Of a stretch of 64,000 nucleotides of DNA, positions 44,771 to 54,562 are shown piece after piece. The position numbers and the translations under genes are program-made. Within the stretch, counting starts at the first letter, position 1, and the number at the start of each line of letters is the position of its first letter. Source of the DNA: an uncultured Roseburia sp. (GTDB lineage: Bacteria > Bacillota > Clostridia > Lachnospirales > Lachnospiraceae); contig CANSSP010000009.1 of assembly GCA_947649645.1 (NCBI GenBank), positions 48,236 through 112,235 on the forward strand. Reading direction: 5' to 3'. The notes under the pieces are model-generated. The model did no database searches and was not told where the DNA came from. It was given only the letters and a program-made list of their open reading frames with translations.

Positions 44771-45658
44771 ATGACATTACTGCAGGCTATACTGATGGGC
44801 CTCATCCAGGGGCTGACGGAATTTCTCCCCGTCAGCAGTTCCGGCCATCTGGCGCTTTTTAAGATACTGTTTCATGTGGAGACCGATACGGGGATTCTGT
44901 TCGATGTGCTTCTGCACGTGGGGACGCTCGCTGCAATCTGTTTTGTCTACTATAGGGACATCTGGAAACTGATTGTGGAGGGGTGCTGTATTGTCAGGGA
45001 TTCGTTTGTAAATGTGGTGATTTTTTTTAAGAATAAGTTCCGGAAAGAGGAGGAACCTTTTACAAGAGTGATAAGCAGCAGTTACCGGAAGTTTGTGATG
45101 CTGATTATCGTTTCAACCATACCGACGGGGATTATCGGGATTGTCGGGAAGGATGTGGTGAGCGCGGCTTCAGAGATTCTGATTGTTCCGGGCATCTGTC
45201 TGATTGTGACGGCAGTTCTTCTGTTTGTCGCGGACCGTGTGAAAGACGGTGAGAAATATCCGAAAAACGCCACTTATACCAATGCGTTTGGGATCGGCAT
45301 TGCGCAGGGCATTGCGACGCTGCCAGGCCTCTCGCGCTCGGGCACTACGATCACGGCCTGTCTGATCAGTGGATTCAGCCGGAATTTTGCCGTGAAATAT
45401 TCTTTTATTATGTCCATTCCGGCCATTCTCGGCGCACTTGTGTTAGAGCTTAAGGATGTCATCGGGGCGGAAGGAATGGAGATGACAGGAATGGATATCC
45501 TTTATTATTTTATCGGAATGGTGATCGCCGGACTTGTGGGATATGTCTGCATCAAGACGATGCTTGTGATCGTGCGCAGGAAAAAATTTACAATATTCGC
45601 TGTTTACTGCCTGATTGTCGGTGCGGTATCTGTCGGCGGATATTTTTATCTGGCGTAA
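44771..45658 (+). CDS. uppP: Undecaprenyl-diphosphatase (second copy)
   Basis: This polytopic membrane protein has 295 residues with QGLTEFLPVSSSGH near the start and LPGLSRSGTTITACLISGF at about 178-196, the two active-site motifs. It is clearly different in sequence from the copy at 20877, so the two are old paralogues or one was acquired. AAAGGAGG precedes the ATG. It stands just upstream of ftsK. Confidence 0.95.
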   Translation: MTLLQAILMGLIQGLTEFLPVSSSGHLALFKILFHVETDTGILFDVLLHVGTLAAICFVYYRDIWKLIVEGCCIVRDSFVNVVIFFKNKFRKEEEPFTRVISSSYRKFVMLIIVSTIPTGIIGIVGKDVVSAASEILIVPGICLIVTAVLLFVADRVKDGEKYPKNATYTNAFGIGIAQGIATLPGLSRSGTTITACLISGFSRNFAVKYSFIMSIPAILGALVLELKDVIGAEGMEMTGMDILYYFIGMVIAGLVGYVCIKTMLVIVRRKKFTIFAVYCLIVGAVSVGGYFYLA

Positions 45659-45688
45659 TCCGGGAAAGATAGATTTGGAGGTTACAAA

Positions 45689-48682
45689 TTGGCAACAGGT
45701 AAGAAAAAGAGCACATCCGGTGCGAAAAAGCCGCAGGCGGGCAGGAAGACGGATGTAAAGAGCAGGGAGGATATCGTTACAGGGCAGGAGGATACTTTTA
45801 CCAGGGAAGTTGTGCTCTGGATCGTCGTAGCGGTTTCCCTGCTCTTGTTTATCAGCAATCTGGGGATAGGAGGAATGATCGGGAACACAGTCAGCCGGTT
45901 CTTTTTTGGGATTTTCGGCCTGATTGCGTATGTATTTCCGATCGCACTGCTGGTCGGATCTTTTTTCGGGGCGGCGAATAAAGGAAACCGCGTCGCTGTG
46001 GTTAAGCTGGGCGCGGCAGTGCTGCTCGTGGCGTTTCTGTGTATGTTTTTTTCACTCATCCGGAATGGAAAAGAAACGGTCACGGCGGTGGAAGCATTTT
46101 TGTACGGCTATGAAAACAAACTGGGCGGCGGAATGATCGGCGGAGCTCTGGCATGGGTCTGCTGTAAATGTTTCGGGGTCATCGGCGCATATGTTATCAA
46201 TGTTATTGTACTGATTATCGCGCTTGTCCTGATTACCGAGCGCTCTGCGCTTAAGGGGATGCAGAAGGGCGGAAAGAAGGTTTATGAATCCGCGAAGATT
46301 ACGAACGAGAGATATAAAGAGCGGGCACAGCAGCGCAGCAGAGAGCGTGAGGAGCGAAGCCGTCTGCGCAGGATGGACCGCAAAGTGACAGGAGTCGCCA
46401 TGGATACCAGGCTGACGCCGGAGGATAAGGATCCGGAATATGCTTCGGATGAGGTCAGCGAGATCAATATGGATCGTTTTATCGAGTTTCCCAAAGTCAG
46501 CGCGGAACGCAGAGTGATGCTGATGGCAGACGGGCAGCCTGTGGCAGCGGAAATATCCGGGAGCACTCCGCCGGCCGCGGAGGAAACGTCTGGAAAAAAG
46601 AATACTGTGCAGCCGGATTTTATACCGCAGGAGACGGTTATGCCGCCGATAGAAGAACATACGATATCTCCGGCGGAACACGTCTCTTTCTGGGAAGAAC
46701 CCGATCTGTGGTCCGTACCGGAGCCTGTGCCTGTGCAGAATAATCGGCAGCCGGACGCCAGGACTCCTTTTACGGAGCAGAATCTGCCCCCTGCAGCGGA
46801 AGAAATACCGTCTGTGGCAGATCCGGAAGCGCAGGAATTTTCATATCGCGATACGGCAGACTGGCCGCAGCTGCACGATGAGGGGAAAGGTGATACGCAC
46901 ACGGATGATGCAGGGGAACTGTATCATGGCGGAGAAGAGCTGTATCATGACAGAGATGCCGGGCAGGATGACTTATACCGGGACGTCGAAGATGTGCAGG
47001 AGGAGACGACGCAGGGAATGGAATCCGGTTATGAACCGTCTGCAAAGCCGCTTCCCATGCCAGGGAAGGCTGCTTCGGCAGCGGAATGTATCGGGCAAAA
47101 CGGGCCGGAACCGTCGCCTCACAGGCCGCAGGCTTCTGTTTCGGCGGGTGCAGCCTCTGATATCCACAGGGAAGTTGCAGAATCGCATGTGAAGGAACCG
47201 GAAAAACCATATGTATTTCCGACGACCGGACTGCTCTCAAAACCCGAGCAGAAGGCGGGGGATTCCAGAGCACATCTGCAGGAAACGGCAATAAAGCTGC
47301 AGCAGACGCTGAAAAATTTCGGCGTCAGCGTTACGCTCACGAATATCAGCTGTGGCCCTGCCGTCACGCGGTATGAGCTGCAGCCGGAGATGGGGGTAAA
47401 GGTGAGCAAAATAGTAAATCTCGCCGATGACATTAAATTGAACCTTGCGGCTACCGATATCCGGATTGAAGCGCCGATTCCGGGAAAAGCAGCCGTAGGC
47501 ATTGAAGTTCCCAACAAGGAAAACGTTATGGTATCGTTCAGGGAACTTGTCGAATCGGATGTATTCCGCACGCATCCGTCCAGGATTTCTTTTTGTGTCG
47601 GGAAGGATATCGCCGGGAAGGTAACCGTCTCGGATATTGCAAAAATGCCGCATCTTCTGATCGCAGGTTCCACGGGTTCCGGTAAGTCAGTCTGTATTAA
47701 TACGATTGTCATGAGTATTTTATATAAGGCAGATCCAAAAGACGTCAAACTGATCATGGTGGATCCGAAGGTTGTGGAATTAAGTATTTACAATGGTATT
47801 CCGCATCTGATGATTCCGGTTGTCACGGATCCGCAGAAGGCGGCTGGGGCGCTCCGCTGGGCCGTGGTGGAAATGGATGAGCGCTATCAGAAGTTTGCGG
47901 CGGCGGGGGTACGCGATCTGAAGGGATACAATGCAAAGATAGAGGAACTTCCAACGATAGACGGCGATCCGAAACCCGAAAAACTGCCTCAGATCGTTAT
48001 TATTGTCGATGAGCTTGCGGATTTAATGATGGTCGCCGCAAAAGATGTGGAAGAATCCATCTGCCGTCTGGCGCAGCTCGCCCGCGCCTGCGGTATTCAC
48101 CTGATTATCGCGACCCAGCGGCCGTCGGTTAACGTCATAACCGGGCTGATCAAAGCGAATATGCCCAGCCGCATCGCATTTGCCGTGACTTCCGGTATCG
48201 ATTCGCGCACAATTCTCGATATGAACGGAGCCGAAAAGCTTCTGGGAAAAGGCGATATGCTGTTCCATCCGCAGGGAGTGCCAAAGCCAATCCGCGTCCA
48301 GGGCGCGTTCGTCTCTGACAAAGAAGTGTCGGATGTCGTCGGTTTTATAAAAGAACAGAACGGAACAGGAACTTACAGTGCAGAAGTAGAGGAAAAATTA
48401 AAAACAGTTGAAACCGGAAATACAACCGTAAGCATTGATTCCGGTTCCGGCGGCGACGGAAGGGATTCTTATTTTGCCGAAGCGGCGAAGCTTTTGATGG
48501 ACAAAGAAAAGGGATCCATCGGTATGCTGCAAAGGTATTTTAAGATCGGTTTTAACCGGGCGGCAAGGATAATGGACCAGCTTGAGGAAGCGGGGATTGT
48601 CGGTCCAGAGGAGGGGACGAAACCGAGAAAGATACTGATGACCCCGGAACAGTTTGAGCAGTATGAAGAGGAATATTTATAG
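45689..48682 (+). CDS. ftsK: FtsK/SpoIIIE-family DNA translocase
   Basis: The protein has 997 residues and starts at TTG 45689 after GGAGG. Four membrane helices lie within about 40-185. An acidic Pro/Glu-rich linker follows to about 500. The motor has Walker A GSTGSGKS at about 661 and Walker B VIIVDELADLMM at about 770, with ARACGIHLIIATQRPSVNVI. The C-terminal winged-helix gamma domain (QRYFKIGFNRAARIMDQLEE) reads KOPS/SRS-like DNA polarity. It pumps chromosomal DNA at the division or sporulation septum. Confidence 0.96.
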   Translation: MATGKKKSTSGAKKPQAGRKTDVKSREDIVTGQEDTFTREVVLWIVVAVSLLLFISNLGIGGMIGNTVSRFFFGIFGLIAYVFPIALLVGSFFGAANKGNRVAVVKLGAAVLLVAFLCMFFSLIRNGKETVTAVEAFLYGYENKLGGGMIGGALAWVCCKCFGVIGAYVINVIVLIIALVLITERSALKGMQKGGKKVYESAKITNERYKERAQQRSREREERSRLRRMDRKVTGVAMDTRLTPEDKDPEYASDEVSEINMDRFIEFPKVSAERRVMLMADGQPVAAEISGSTPPAAEETSGKKNTVQPDFIPQETVMPPIEEHTISPAEHVSFWEEPDLWSVPEPVPVQNNRQPDARTPFTEQNLPPAAEEIPSVADPEAQEFSYRDTADWPQLHDEGKGDTHTDDAGELYHGGEELYHDRDAGQDDLYRDVEDVQEETTQGMESGYEPSAKPLPMPGKAASAAECIGQNGPEPSPHRPQASVSAGAASDIHREVAESHVKEPEKPYVFPTTGLLSKPEQKAGDSRAHLQETAIKLQQTLKNFGVSVTLTNISCGPAVTRYELQPEMGVKVSKIVNLADDIKLNLAATDIRIEAPIPGKAAVGIEVPNKENVMVSFRELVESDVFRTHPSRISFCVGKDIAGKVTVSDIAKMPHLLIAGSTGSGKSVCINTIVMSILYKADPKDVKLIMVDPKVVELSIYNGIPHLMIPVVTDPQKAAGALRWAVVEMDERYQKFAAAGVRDLKGYNAKIEELPTIDGDPKPEKLPQIVIIVDELADLMMVAAKDVEESICRLAQLARACGIHLIIATQRPSVNVITGLIKANMPSRIAFAVTSGIDSRTILDMNGAEKLLGKGDMLFHPQGVPKPIRVQGAFVSDKEVSDVVGFIKEQNGTGTYSAEVEEKLKTVETGNTTVSIDSGSGGDGRDSYFAEAAKLLMDKEKGSIGMLQRYFKIGFNRAARIMDQLEEAGIVGPEEGTKPRKILMTPEQFEQYEEEYL

Positions 48683-48685
48683 TCT

Positions 48686-48721
48686 GTTTCTCTGTGGCAG
48701 AAAGCACATTCGCAGAGAAAC
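48686..48721 (+). other. Hairpin between ftsK and fhs
   Basis: GTTTCTCTG and CAGAGAAAC form a perfect 9-bp stem around 18 bases, just before the fhs ribosome site. There is no T-run. Confidence 0.4.
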
Positions 48722-48739
48722 GGCAGAACGGAGGAGAGC

Positions 48740-50410
48740 ATGAAGAGTGATATCGAAATCGCACAGGAAGCGAAAATGGTTCACATCAGGGAAGTGGCGG
48801 AAAAGCTTGCCATACAGGAAGAAGATTTAGAGCTTTACGGCAGATACAAGGCAAAGCTTTCGGATGAGCTGATGAAACGGATTGAGGATCGCCCGGATGG
48901 TAAACTGATTCTTGTAACGGCGATCAATCCGACTCCGGCCGGAGAGGGAAAAACGACCACAAGTGTCGGTCTTGGAGAAGCGTTTGGAAAACTGGGAAAG
49001 AAAGCGGTGATTGCGCTGCGTGAGCCCTCACTCGGACCGTGTTTTGGCGTAAAAGGCGGCGCTGCGGGAGGCGGATATGCGCAGGTTGTGCCGATGGAAG
49101 ATTTAAATCTGCATTTTACCGGAGATTTTCACGCGATTACATCGGCGAACAATCTGCTCGCGGCGTTGCTCGACAACCATATCCAGCAGGGAAATGAATT
49201 AAGGATCGATCCCCGGCAGGTGATCTGGAAGCGCTGTATGGATATGAACGACCGTGTTCTCCGCAATATTGTGGTAGGACTCGGCAATAAAATGGACGGC
49301 ATGGTGCGCGAGGACCACTTTGTCATCACGGTTGCGTCAGAGATTATGGCGATTCTCTGTCTTTCCGATGACATGCACGATTTAAAACGCAGACTTGGAA
49401 AAATCATTGTCGCTTACAATTTTGAAGGCAGCCCTGTCACTGCCGATGATCTGGGCGCAACCGGAGCAATGGCGGCTCTGCTTAAGGATGCGTTAAAGCC
49501 CAATCTGATTCAGACGCTGGAGCACACCCCGGCGATTGTCCATGGCGGTCCGTTTGCCAATATCGCCCACGGCTGCAACAGCGTAAGAGCGACAAAAACG
49601 GCGCTGAAACTGGCCGATTATGTGATCACGGAGGCGGGATTCGGAGCCGATCTGGGTGCGGAGAAATTTTTTGATATCAAATGCCGCAAGGCCGGACTTT
49701 TTCCCGATGCAGTCGTTCTGGTGGCGACGGTCCGCGCGCTGAAATATAACGGCGGAGTTCCGAAATCCGATCTGGGTACAGAGAATCTCAAAGCTCTGAA
49801 AAAAGGGATCGTAAACCTGGAAAAGCATATTGAGAACCTTCAGAAGTATGGTGTTCCCGTTGTCGTCACATTAAATTCTTTTGTCACGGACACCAGTGCA
49901 GAGATCGGCTATATTGAGCGGTTCTGTGAGGAGAGAAACTGTGAATTTGCTCTCTCGAAAGTCTGGGAACAGGGCGGGGAAGGCGGAATAGCGCTTGCCG
50001 AAAAGATTCTGTGGACACTTGAGCACAGGGAGAGTCATTTCAGACCGCTCTATGAGGACTCGATCCCCCTGGAAGAAAAAATCGAGACGATCGCAAAGGA
50101 AATATATGGCGCGGATGGCGTAACCTATTCCGCGGCTGCGCAAAAAGAACTGAAACGGATTGCCGGGCTGGGGATGTCCACGTTTCCGGTCTGCATTGCG
50201 AAAACGCAGTATTCGCTCTCTGATGATCAGACAAAGCTGGGACGGCCTTCGGGGTTTGTCGTAAATGTCAGGGAGGTATATGTGTCGGCAGGCGCTGAGT
50301 TTGTCGTGGCAGTAACCGGTGCGATCACGACGATGCCGGGGCTGTCTAAAAGTCCGGCCGCATACAGCATTGATGTCGGTGACGACGGAGTGATTACCGG
50401 ATTATTTTAA
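48740..50410 (+). CDS. fhs: Formate-tetrahydrofolate ligase
   Basis: The protein has 556 residues, the standard length. The P-loop-like [18 protein letters not shown] at about 65-82, [20 protein letters not shown] and the C-terminal [13 protein letters not shown] are diagnostic. It makes 10-formyl-THF from formate, THF and ATP. With FolD next to it, it forms the folate branch of one-carbon metabolism (the methyl branch of the Wood-Ljungdahl route in acetogens); no CO-dehydrogenase genes are in the window. ACGGAGGAG precedes the start. Confidence 0.97.
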   Translation: MKSDIEIAQEAKMVHIREVAEKLAIQEEDLELYGRYKAKLSDELMKRIEDRPDGKLILVTAINPTPAGEGKTTTSVGLGEAFGKLGKKAVIALREPSLGPCFGVKGGAAGGGYAQVVPMEDLNLHFTGDFHAITSANNLLAALLDNHIQQGNELRIDPRQVIWKRCMDMNDRVLRNIVVGLGNKMDGMVREDHFVITVASEIMAILCLSDDMHDLKRRLGKIIVAYNFEGSPVTADDLGATGAMAALLKDALKPNLIQTLEHTPAIVHGGPFANIAHGCNSVRATKTALKLADYVITEAGFGADLGAEKFFDIKCRKAGLFPDAVVLVATVRALKYNGGVPKSDLGTENLKALKKGIVNLEKHIENLQKYGVPVVVTLNSFVTDTSAEIGYIERFCEERNCEFALSKVWEQGGEGGIALAEKILWTLEHRESHFRPLYEDSIPLEEKIETIAKEIYGADGVTYSAAAQKELKRIAGLGMSTFPVCIAKTQYSLSDDQTKLGRPSGFVVNVREVYVSAGAEFVVAVTGAITTMPGLSKSPAAYSIDVGDDGVITGLF

Positions 50411-50414
50411 TATA

Positions 50415-50455
50415 ACTGTCTGGGACAGCGGGGAAAATTGCAGCCGGCAGACAGT
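50415..50455 (+). other. Hairpin between fhs and folD
   Basis: ACTGTCTG and CAGACAGT form a perfect 8-bp stem around 25 bases. There is no T-run; an intercistronic stabiliser or attenuator is possible. Confidence 0.35.
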
Positions 50456-50478
50456 GGGGGAGAAAGGCAGGAAAATGT

Positions 50479-51342
50479 ATGGCACAGATCATCGACGGAA
50501 AAAAGATTTCACAGGAGATTAAGGACGAATTAAGAGAAAAAGTGGGAGTTCTGAAAATGGCAGGAAAAGAAGCCACGCTGGCGGTCATTCAGGTCGGAGA
50601 CGATCCGGCTTCCGGCGTCTATGTAAATAATAAAAAGAAAGCCTGTTCTTATATCGGAATCCGCTCTTTGTCTTATGAGCTTCCAAAGGAAACGACAGAG
50701 GAAGAGCTTCTGGCGCTCATTGAAACTTTAAACCGTGACGAGAGGGTAAGTGGTATTCTCGTGCAGCTTCCGCTTCCGATGCAGATCGACGAGGACAAAA
50801 TCATAATGGCGATTTCCCCCAAAAAAGATGTGGACGGATTTCATCCGGAAAATGTCGGCAGACTGGTCATCGGTGAGAGGGGATTTGTCTCCTGTACGCC
50901 TGCCGGAATCATTCAGCTTTTAAAGCGTTCCGGAATTGAGATTGCGGGAAAGAACTGTGTAGTCGTCGGGAGAAGCAATATTGTGGGAAAGCCGATGGCT
51001 CTTCTGATGCTCAGGGAAAATGCGACGGTGACGGTGGCGCATTCAAAGACGCAAAATCTGAAAGAACTCTGCAGACAGGCCGATATTCTGATTGTTGCAA
51101 TCGGAAAACCACAGTTTATTACCGGTGAATATATCAAAGAAGGCGCTGTTGTTATCGATGTCGGTATTCACCGGGCAGAGAACGGAGAGGGCGGCACGTC
51201 CAAAAAGCTCTGCGGCGACGTGTGTTTTGATCAGGCAGAGCCGCTGGCATCAGCGATTACGCCGGTTCCGGGAGGCGTGGGGCCGATGACAATAGCAATG
51301 CTGATGAATAATTGTGTGGAAGCCATGCAGTCGGAATCTTAG
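50479..51342 (+). CDS. folD: Methylenetetrahydrofolate dehydrogenase / methenyltetrahydrofolate cyclohydrolase
   Basis: The protein has 287 residues. Motifs are SGVYVNNKKKACSYIGI (with the catalytic Lys), VSGILVQLPLPMQID, KDVDGFHPENVG, VVVGRSNIVGKPMA and the C-terminal PVPGGVGPMTIAML. It interconverts 5,10-methylene-, methenyl- and 10-formyl-THF with NAD(P). It follows fhs by 68 bases on the same strand and the two should be cotranscribed. Confidence 0.97.
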   Translation: MAQIIDGKKISQEIKDELREKVGVLKMAGKEATLAVIQVGDDPASGVYVNNKKKACSYIGIRSLSYELPKETTEEELLALIETLNRDERVSGILVQLPLPMQIDEDKIIMAISPKKDVDGFHPENVGRLVIGERGFVSCTPAGIIQLLKRSGIEIAGKNCVVVGRSNIVGKPMALLMLRENATVTVAHSKTQNLKELCRQADILIVAIGKPQFITGEYIKEGAVVIDVGIHRAENGEGGTSKKLCGDVCFDQAEPLASAITPVPGGVGPMTIAMLMNNCVEAMQSES

Positions 51343-51358
51343 GCGGGAGTGGATTCAT

Positions 51359-52522
51359 ATGAAATGTGTGAAATGTGGAGCAGAATTAAAACCAGGATGT
51401 GTATACTGTTCTGTGTGCGGGCATGAAGCCCAGATCGTGTCAGATTACAGCGTTCTGGAGGACGATTATCTGCGATCTCTGCTCAGAGAGGAAGACCGGA
51501 AAAAGGAGGATGCCGGAAAAAAAGGCAGGAGTCGTAAAAGTACTGCGGAAGGAAAAGCAAAGGCGCCGGAAAAGAAAAGTGCGGGCGGCCGTATTGCGCT
51601 GATTGTGACCATATGTATTCTCACAGTTGTATTGATAGCCGGAACAGCCGTAAAGCTTTCGATTGATTACCGGAATGCCAATTCCTATGACTATCAGGTA
51701 CAGATGGCCGAAGAAAAGTTTGCAGACCAGGATTATAAGGCCGCGTTAAACTATTATAAGACGGCACTTTCCCTGAAAACGCAGGATATTTCCGTGCGCA
51801 TGGCCATGGCGGATCTTTATCTTCTGCAGGGGGATGACGATTCGGCCATGGTGCTGCTGATCGAGGTGATTGGCCTTGACGGCGGAAGAAGAGAAGCATA
51901 TGAAAAACTGATCTCCGTTTATGAGAAAAAGGAAGACTACGAGAGTATCATTGAGCTGTCTTCCGGCGTTAAAGATGACGAGTTGTCAGAATTGTTTGAA
52001 CCATACATTGTGGAAGCGCCGATTATCTCTCCGGCGGAGGGAGAGTATGATGATTATATCACCGTATCAATGTTTTCGCTGAAGGATTTTGACATTTATT
52101 ATACGATAAACGGCGTGGCTCCCGACAGAGAGAAGGGCCGTCTCTACAGTCACAATCTGAAAATTCCGCTCAAAGAGGCGGGAGATTATGAGATACAGGC
52201 CGTCTGCCGCAACGAAAAGGGAATTTATAGCGAAGTCGCCGTTTCAAATTATGTTGTTACAATCGCTCCGCCCGAATATCCAAATGTGCAGCCCGACGGC
52301 GGGCGGATATCGGAAGAGGCAGTGCCCGTAGTGATCACGGCCGGCGAGAATTGTGATATTTATTATACCTGGGACGGTACGGATCCGACGAAGTTTTCTG
52401 AAAAGTATACGAGGCCGCTTGAGATTCCGGAGGGAAATAATATTCTTTCTGTGCTTGCTATTGATCGGAGAACAGGGCTCGACAGCGGTGTTTACCGGAC
52501 AAATTTTATTTATTATCCTTAA
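51359..52522 (+). CDS. Zinc-ribbon membrane protein with TPR repeats and chitobiase-type C-terminal domains
   Basis: The protein has 387 residues. An N-terminal zinc ribbon (CVKCGAELKPGCVYCSVCG), a Lys-rich segment and one membrane helix at about 82-103 are followed by TPR-like helices (AEEKFADQDYKAALNYYKTA, LYLLQGDDDSAMVLLIEVI). The outer part has two copies of a CHB_HEX_C-like beta domain (FDIYYTINGVAPD, CDIYYTWDGTDPT). The ribbon would be cytosolic and the rest outside. It follows folD by 16 bases, but its function is unknown and probably concerns the cell envelope. Confidence 0.82.
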   Translation: MKCVKCGAELKPGCVYCSVCGHEAQIVSDYSVLEDDYLRSLLREEDRKKEDAGKKGRSRKSTAEGKAKAPEKKSAGGRIALIVTICILTVVLIAGTAVKLSIDYRNANSYDYQVQMAEEKFADQDYKAALNYYKTALSLKTQDISVRMAMADLYLLQGDDDSAMVLLIEVIGLDGGRREAYEKLISVYEKKEDYESIIELSSGVKDDELSELFEPYIVEAPIISPAEGEYDDYITVSMFSLKDFDIYYTINGVAPDREKGRLYSHNLKIPLKEAGDYEIQAVCRNEKGIYSEVAVSNYVVTIAPPEYPNVQPDGGRISEEAVPVVITAGENCDIYYTWDGTDPTKFSEKYTRPLEIPEGNNILSVLAIDRRTGLDSGVYRTNFIYYP

Positions 52523-52538
52523 AATCAGGTTCAGACAG

Positions 52539-52586
52539 AAAACAGGCGGATAACGGGAAAACATTATTCCCGTTATCCGCCTGTTT
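52539..52586. terminator. Bidirectional terminator between convergent genes
   Basis: AAACAGGCGGATAACGGGAA pairs perfectly over 20 bp with 52567-52586 around a short loop; the arms end in A and T runs, serving both the zinc-ribbon gene and xpt. Confidence 0.93.
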
Positions 52587-52599
52587 TAAAAACGGCATC

Positions 52600-53193
52600 C
52601 TATTTTTCATTCTGTTCTTCATCCGGAAGAAATTCTATGTAGTCTTTGTCCATTTTTCCGATTCTTGCCAGGGGATAGACCGTGATTCCCTGTTCTGTCA
52701 GTTTTTCTCTGCCGGGCTGAAAGGATTTTTCAATCAGGACGCCGACCCCGGCGATTGTGGCATGAGCTTTCCGGAGCAGACGAACGGCACCTGTAGCGGC
52801 CTCACCGTTTGCCAGAAAATCATCTATAATCAGTACATGGTCTTCTTCGCAGATATACTGGTCCGAAAGTGTGAGTTCGTAACTGGTTCCTTTTGTGAAG
52901 GAGGTGACAACAGTCTGGTACAGCTTGTCGTTCAGCACACGGGACGGCTGTTTTTTTAAAATGATCATCGGGACATTCAGGGCAAGCGCCGTCATCAGCG
53001 CCGGAGCGATGCCGGAACTCTCGATGGTGACGACTTTGGTGATACCTTTTTCTTTAAAATGTTCTGCGAATAATTCCCCGACCTGTTTCATAAAAACAGG
53101 GTCGGCCTGGTGGTTGATAAAGCTGTCTACCTTCAGGATTTCTTCGTTGACGGCGCGGCCCTCTGCACGGATTTTTTCTTCCAATAGTTTCAT
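52600..53193 (-). CDS. xpt: Xanthine phosphoribosyltransferase
   Basis: The protein has 197 residues. The PRPP-binding motif [17 protein letters not shown] and the N-terminal [24 protein letters not shown] match Xpt. It salvages xanthine to XMP. A sigma-A promoter is clear at 53262-53290, but no purine-riboswitch conserved core is visible in the short leader, unlike B. subtilis xpt. The gene is convergent with the zinc-ribbon gene and divergent from rlmH. Confidence 0.95.
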   Translation of the reverse strand: MKLLEEKIRAEGRAVNEEILKVDSFINHQADPVFMKQVGELFAEHFKEKGITKVVTIESSGIAPALMTALALNVPMIILKKQPSRVLNDKLYQTVVTSFTKGTSYELTLSDQYICEEDHVLIIDDFLANGEAATGAVRLLRKAHATIAGVGVLIEKSFQPGREKLTEQGITVYPLARIGKMDKDYIEFLPDEEQNEK

Positions 53194-53261
53194 GACAATC
53201 CTCCTGTGTCGGCGTGAATTTCTATTTTCTGGCAGTTCTCTTTCATTGTTCCCTGTCTCAC

Positions 53262-53290
53262 ATTATAAAAGATTTTGAGAGCCATAGCAA
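53262..53290 (-). promoter_or_regulatory. Sigma-A promoter of xpt
   Basis: On the minus strand TTGCTA (53290-53285), a 17-base spacer and a perfect TATAAT (53267-53262). A plus-strand TATAAT at 53302-53307 probably serves rlmH. Confidence 0.7.
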
Positions 53291-53378
53291 TAGAATTGTG
53301 TTATAATTTCAATGAAGCAGAACCGTTGTTTAGGATCGGATGTCTTCGCAATGAACTGCTCTGGTATGGAGGAAAATT

Positions 53379-53870
53379 ATGAAAATCACAATTCTCTGTG
53401 TTGGTAAGATGAAAGAAAAATTTTACAGGGATGCCGCTGCGGAATACGGAAAACGTCTGGGCAGATACTGTAAACTGGATATCGCCGAGGTCGCAGACGA
53501 ACAGACTCCGGACGGTGCCAGTGCGTTAAAAGAAATGCAGATCAGAGAGAAAGAGGGGGAACGGATGCTTGCGCGTCTGGAAAAGTACATTGGGCCGGAT
53601 GTGTTTGTCTGTGCGCTGGCAATTGACGGAAGGGAAATGGGATCCGTGGAATTTGCAGAAAAACTTGCGGCTTTAGGCACCGGAGGGAAGAGTCACATTA
53701 TTTTTCTGATCGGAGGATCGCTTGGGATGTCAGATCGTGTACTGAAAAAGGCGGACCTGAAACTAAGTTTTTCACAGATGACGTTTCCACATCAGCTGAT
53801 GCGGGTGATATTGCTTGAACAGATTTATCGTGGCTATCGTATTCTCAATGGGCAGCCATATCATAAGTAA
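53379..53870 (+). CDS. rlmH: 23S rRNA pseudouridine-1915 N3-methyltransferase RlmH
   Basis: The protein has 163 residues, near the usual 159. The SPOUT knot is marked by IIFLIGGSLGMSD and the C-terminus ends in GQPYHK, the conserved catalytic tail. It methylates pseudouridine 1915 in 23S rRNA helix 69. The last codons are the insertion site of the element that begins here: the 22-bp sequence spanning the stop codon is repeated 142 bp downstream. The gene itself remains intact. Confidence 0.96.
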   Translation: MKITILCVGKMKEKFYRDAAAEYGKRLGRYCKLDIAEVADEQTPDGASALKEMQIREKEGERMLARLEKYIGPDVFVCALAIDGREMGSVEFAEKLAALGTGGKSHIIFLIGGSLGMSDRVLKKADLKLSFSQMTFPHQLMRVILLEQIYRGYRILNGQPYHK

Positions 53871-53877
53871 AGGCGAA
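53856..53877 (+). repeat. att-like direct repeat 1 at the rlmH stop codon
   Basis: Twenty-two bases beginning CCATATCATAAG are identical to 53998-54019. The inner CATATCATAA is shared with the staphylococcal SCC insertion site at the end of orfX/rlmH. Confidence 0.8.
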
Positions 53878-53997
53878 GTTCTGAGGAAGGCCGGAAAGTA
53901 CAGGAAAGCAAAGATTTAGGCGAAAAATAGAGGGTTGTCAAAAGTTGCTTTAAGATAATACTATGAAAATTTTCGCACTTAAGGATATTATGGAGAA

Positions 53998-54019
53998 CCA
54001 TATCATAAGTAAAGGCGAA
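53998..54019 (+). repeat. att-like direct repeat 2
   Basis: This second exact copy of the 22-bp sequence is preceded by GGAGAA, so that it would read Gly-Glu-Pro-Tyr-His-Lys-stop, the commonest RlmH ending. The 120 bases between the copies (53878-53997) hold no gene. Confidence 0.8.
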
Positions 54020-54067
54020 AAGGAACGGATGTTCTTGGGAATAAAAGAGAATAAGAGTTATATTTTT

Positions 54068-54102
54068 AACCCCATGGGAGTTTGAGGCTTCCATGGGGTT
54101 TT
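54068..54102 (+). terminator. Terminator near the left edge of the element
   Basis: ACCCCATGG and CCATGGGGT form a 9-bp stem around 13 bases, followed by TTT. Confidence 0.7.
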
Positions 54103-54138
54103 ACTGTTCGTGACAATAAAGTTCTTACAACGTAGGTT

Positions 54139-54420
54139 TTATTGCAGAGTCTGTGTTTCTTCTGGCGGGATATATTCTATCAAATCAGTCAGATTACACT
54201 CTAATACATAACACAGGCGTTTCAGAATGTCAATATCCAGACGTTGTATCTTGTTATCCCTGTAATTTCTTAATTGTGTTCTCTGCATTTCTGTGCGAAA
54301 GGATAACTGATTGAGAGAAATGTTTTTTTCTTCTAATATTTCAGCTAAGTGAATTTTTATATCGCCATAACCATCTGAACTGACAGGAAGCTGGCGTAAA
54401 GGGTTTTCTTTCTTGGGCAT
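54139..54420 (-). CDS. Small XRE/Cro-type helix-turn-helix regulator of the element
   Basis: The protein has 93 residues. The HTH reads IHLAEILEEKNISLNQLSFR, TEMQRTQLRNYRDNKIQRLD, then VLECNLTDLIEYIPPEE, typical of single-domain YozG-like (HTH_26) repressors. GGAGG precedes the ATG. It is the leftmost gene of the element and is divergent from the next gene, so it may control that promoter or the recombinase. Confidence 0.85.
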   Translation of the reverse strand: MPKKENPLRQLPVSSDGYGDIKIHLAEILEEKNISLNQLSFRTEMQRTQLRNYRDNKIQRLDIDILKRLCYVLECNLTDLIEYIPPEETQTLQ

Positions 54421-54562
54421 GGCGGCACCTCCGGTTTTTATTATATTTTATCCAGAATTTAATTGTAAGATTGAGAGTTATATGATATATTTGTATATGG
54501 GGTATATATATGCTCAATATAAAGTAAGAGGTTTACAGGAAAAAGATAAAGGAGATTTGAGT

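Noticed and set aside
53194..53378. Purine riboswitch upstream of xpt
   Set aside because: The leader between the promoter at 53262 and the xpt start is under 70 bases and has no G-box core, so only a simple promoter is called.
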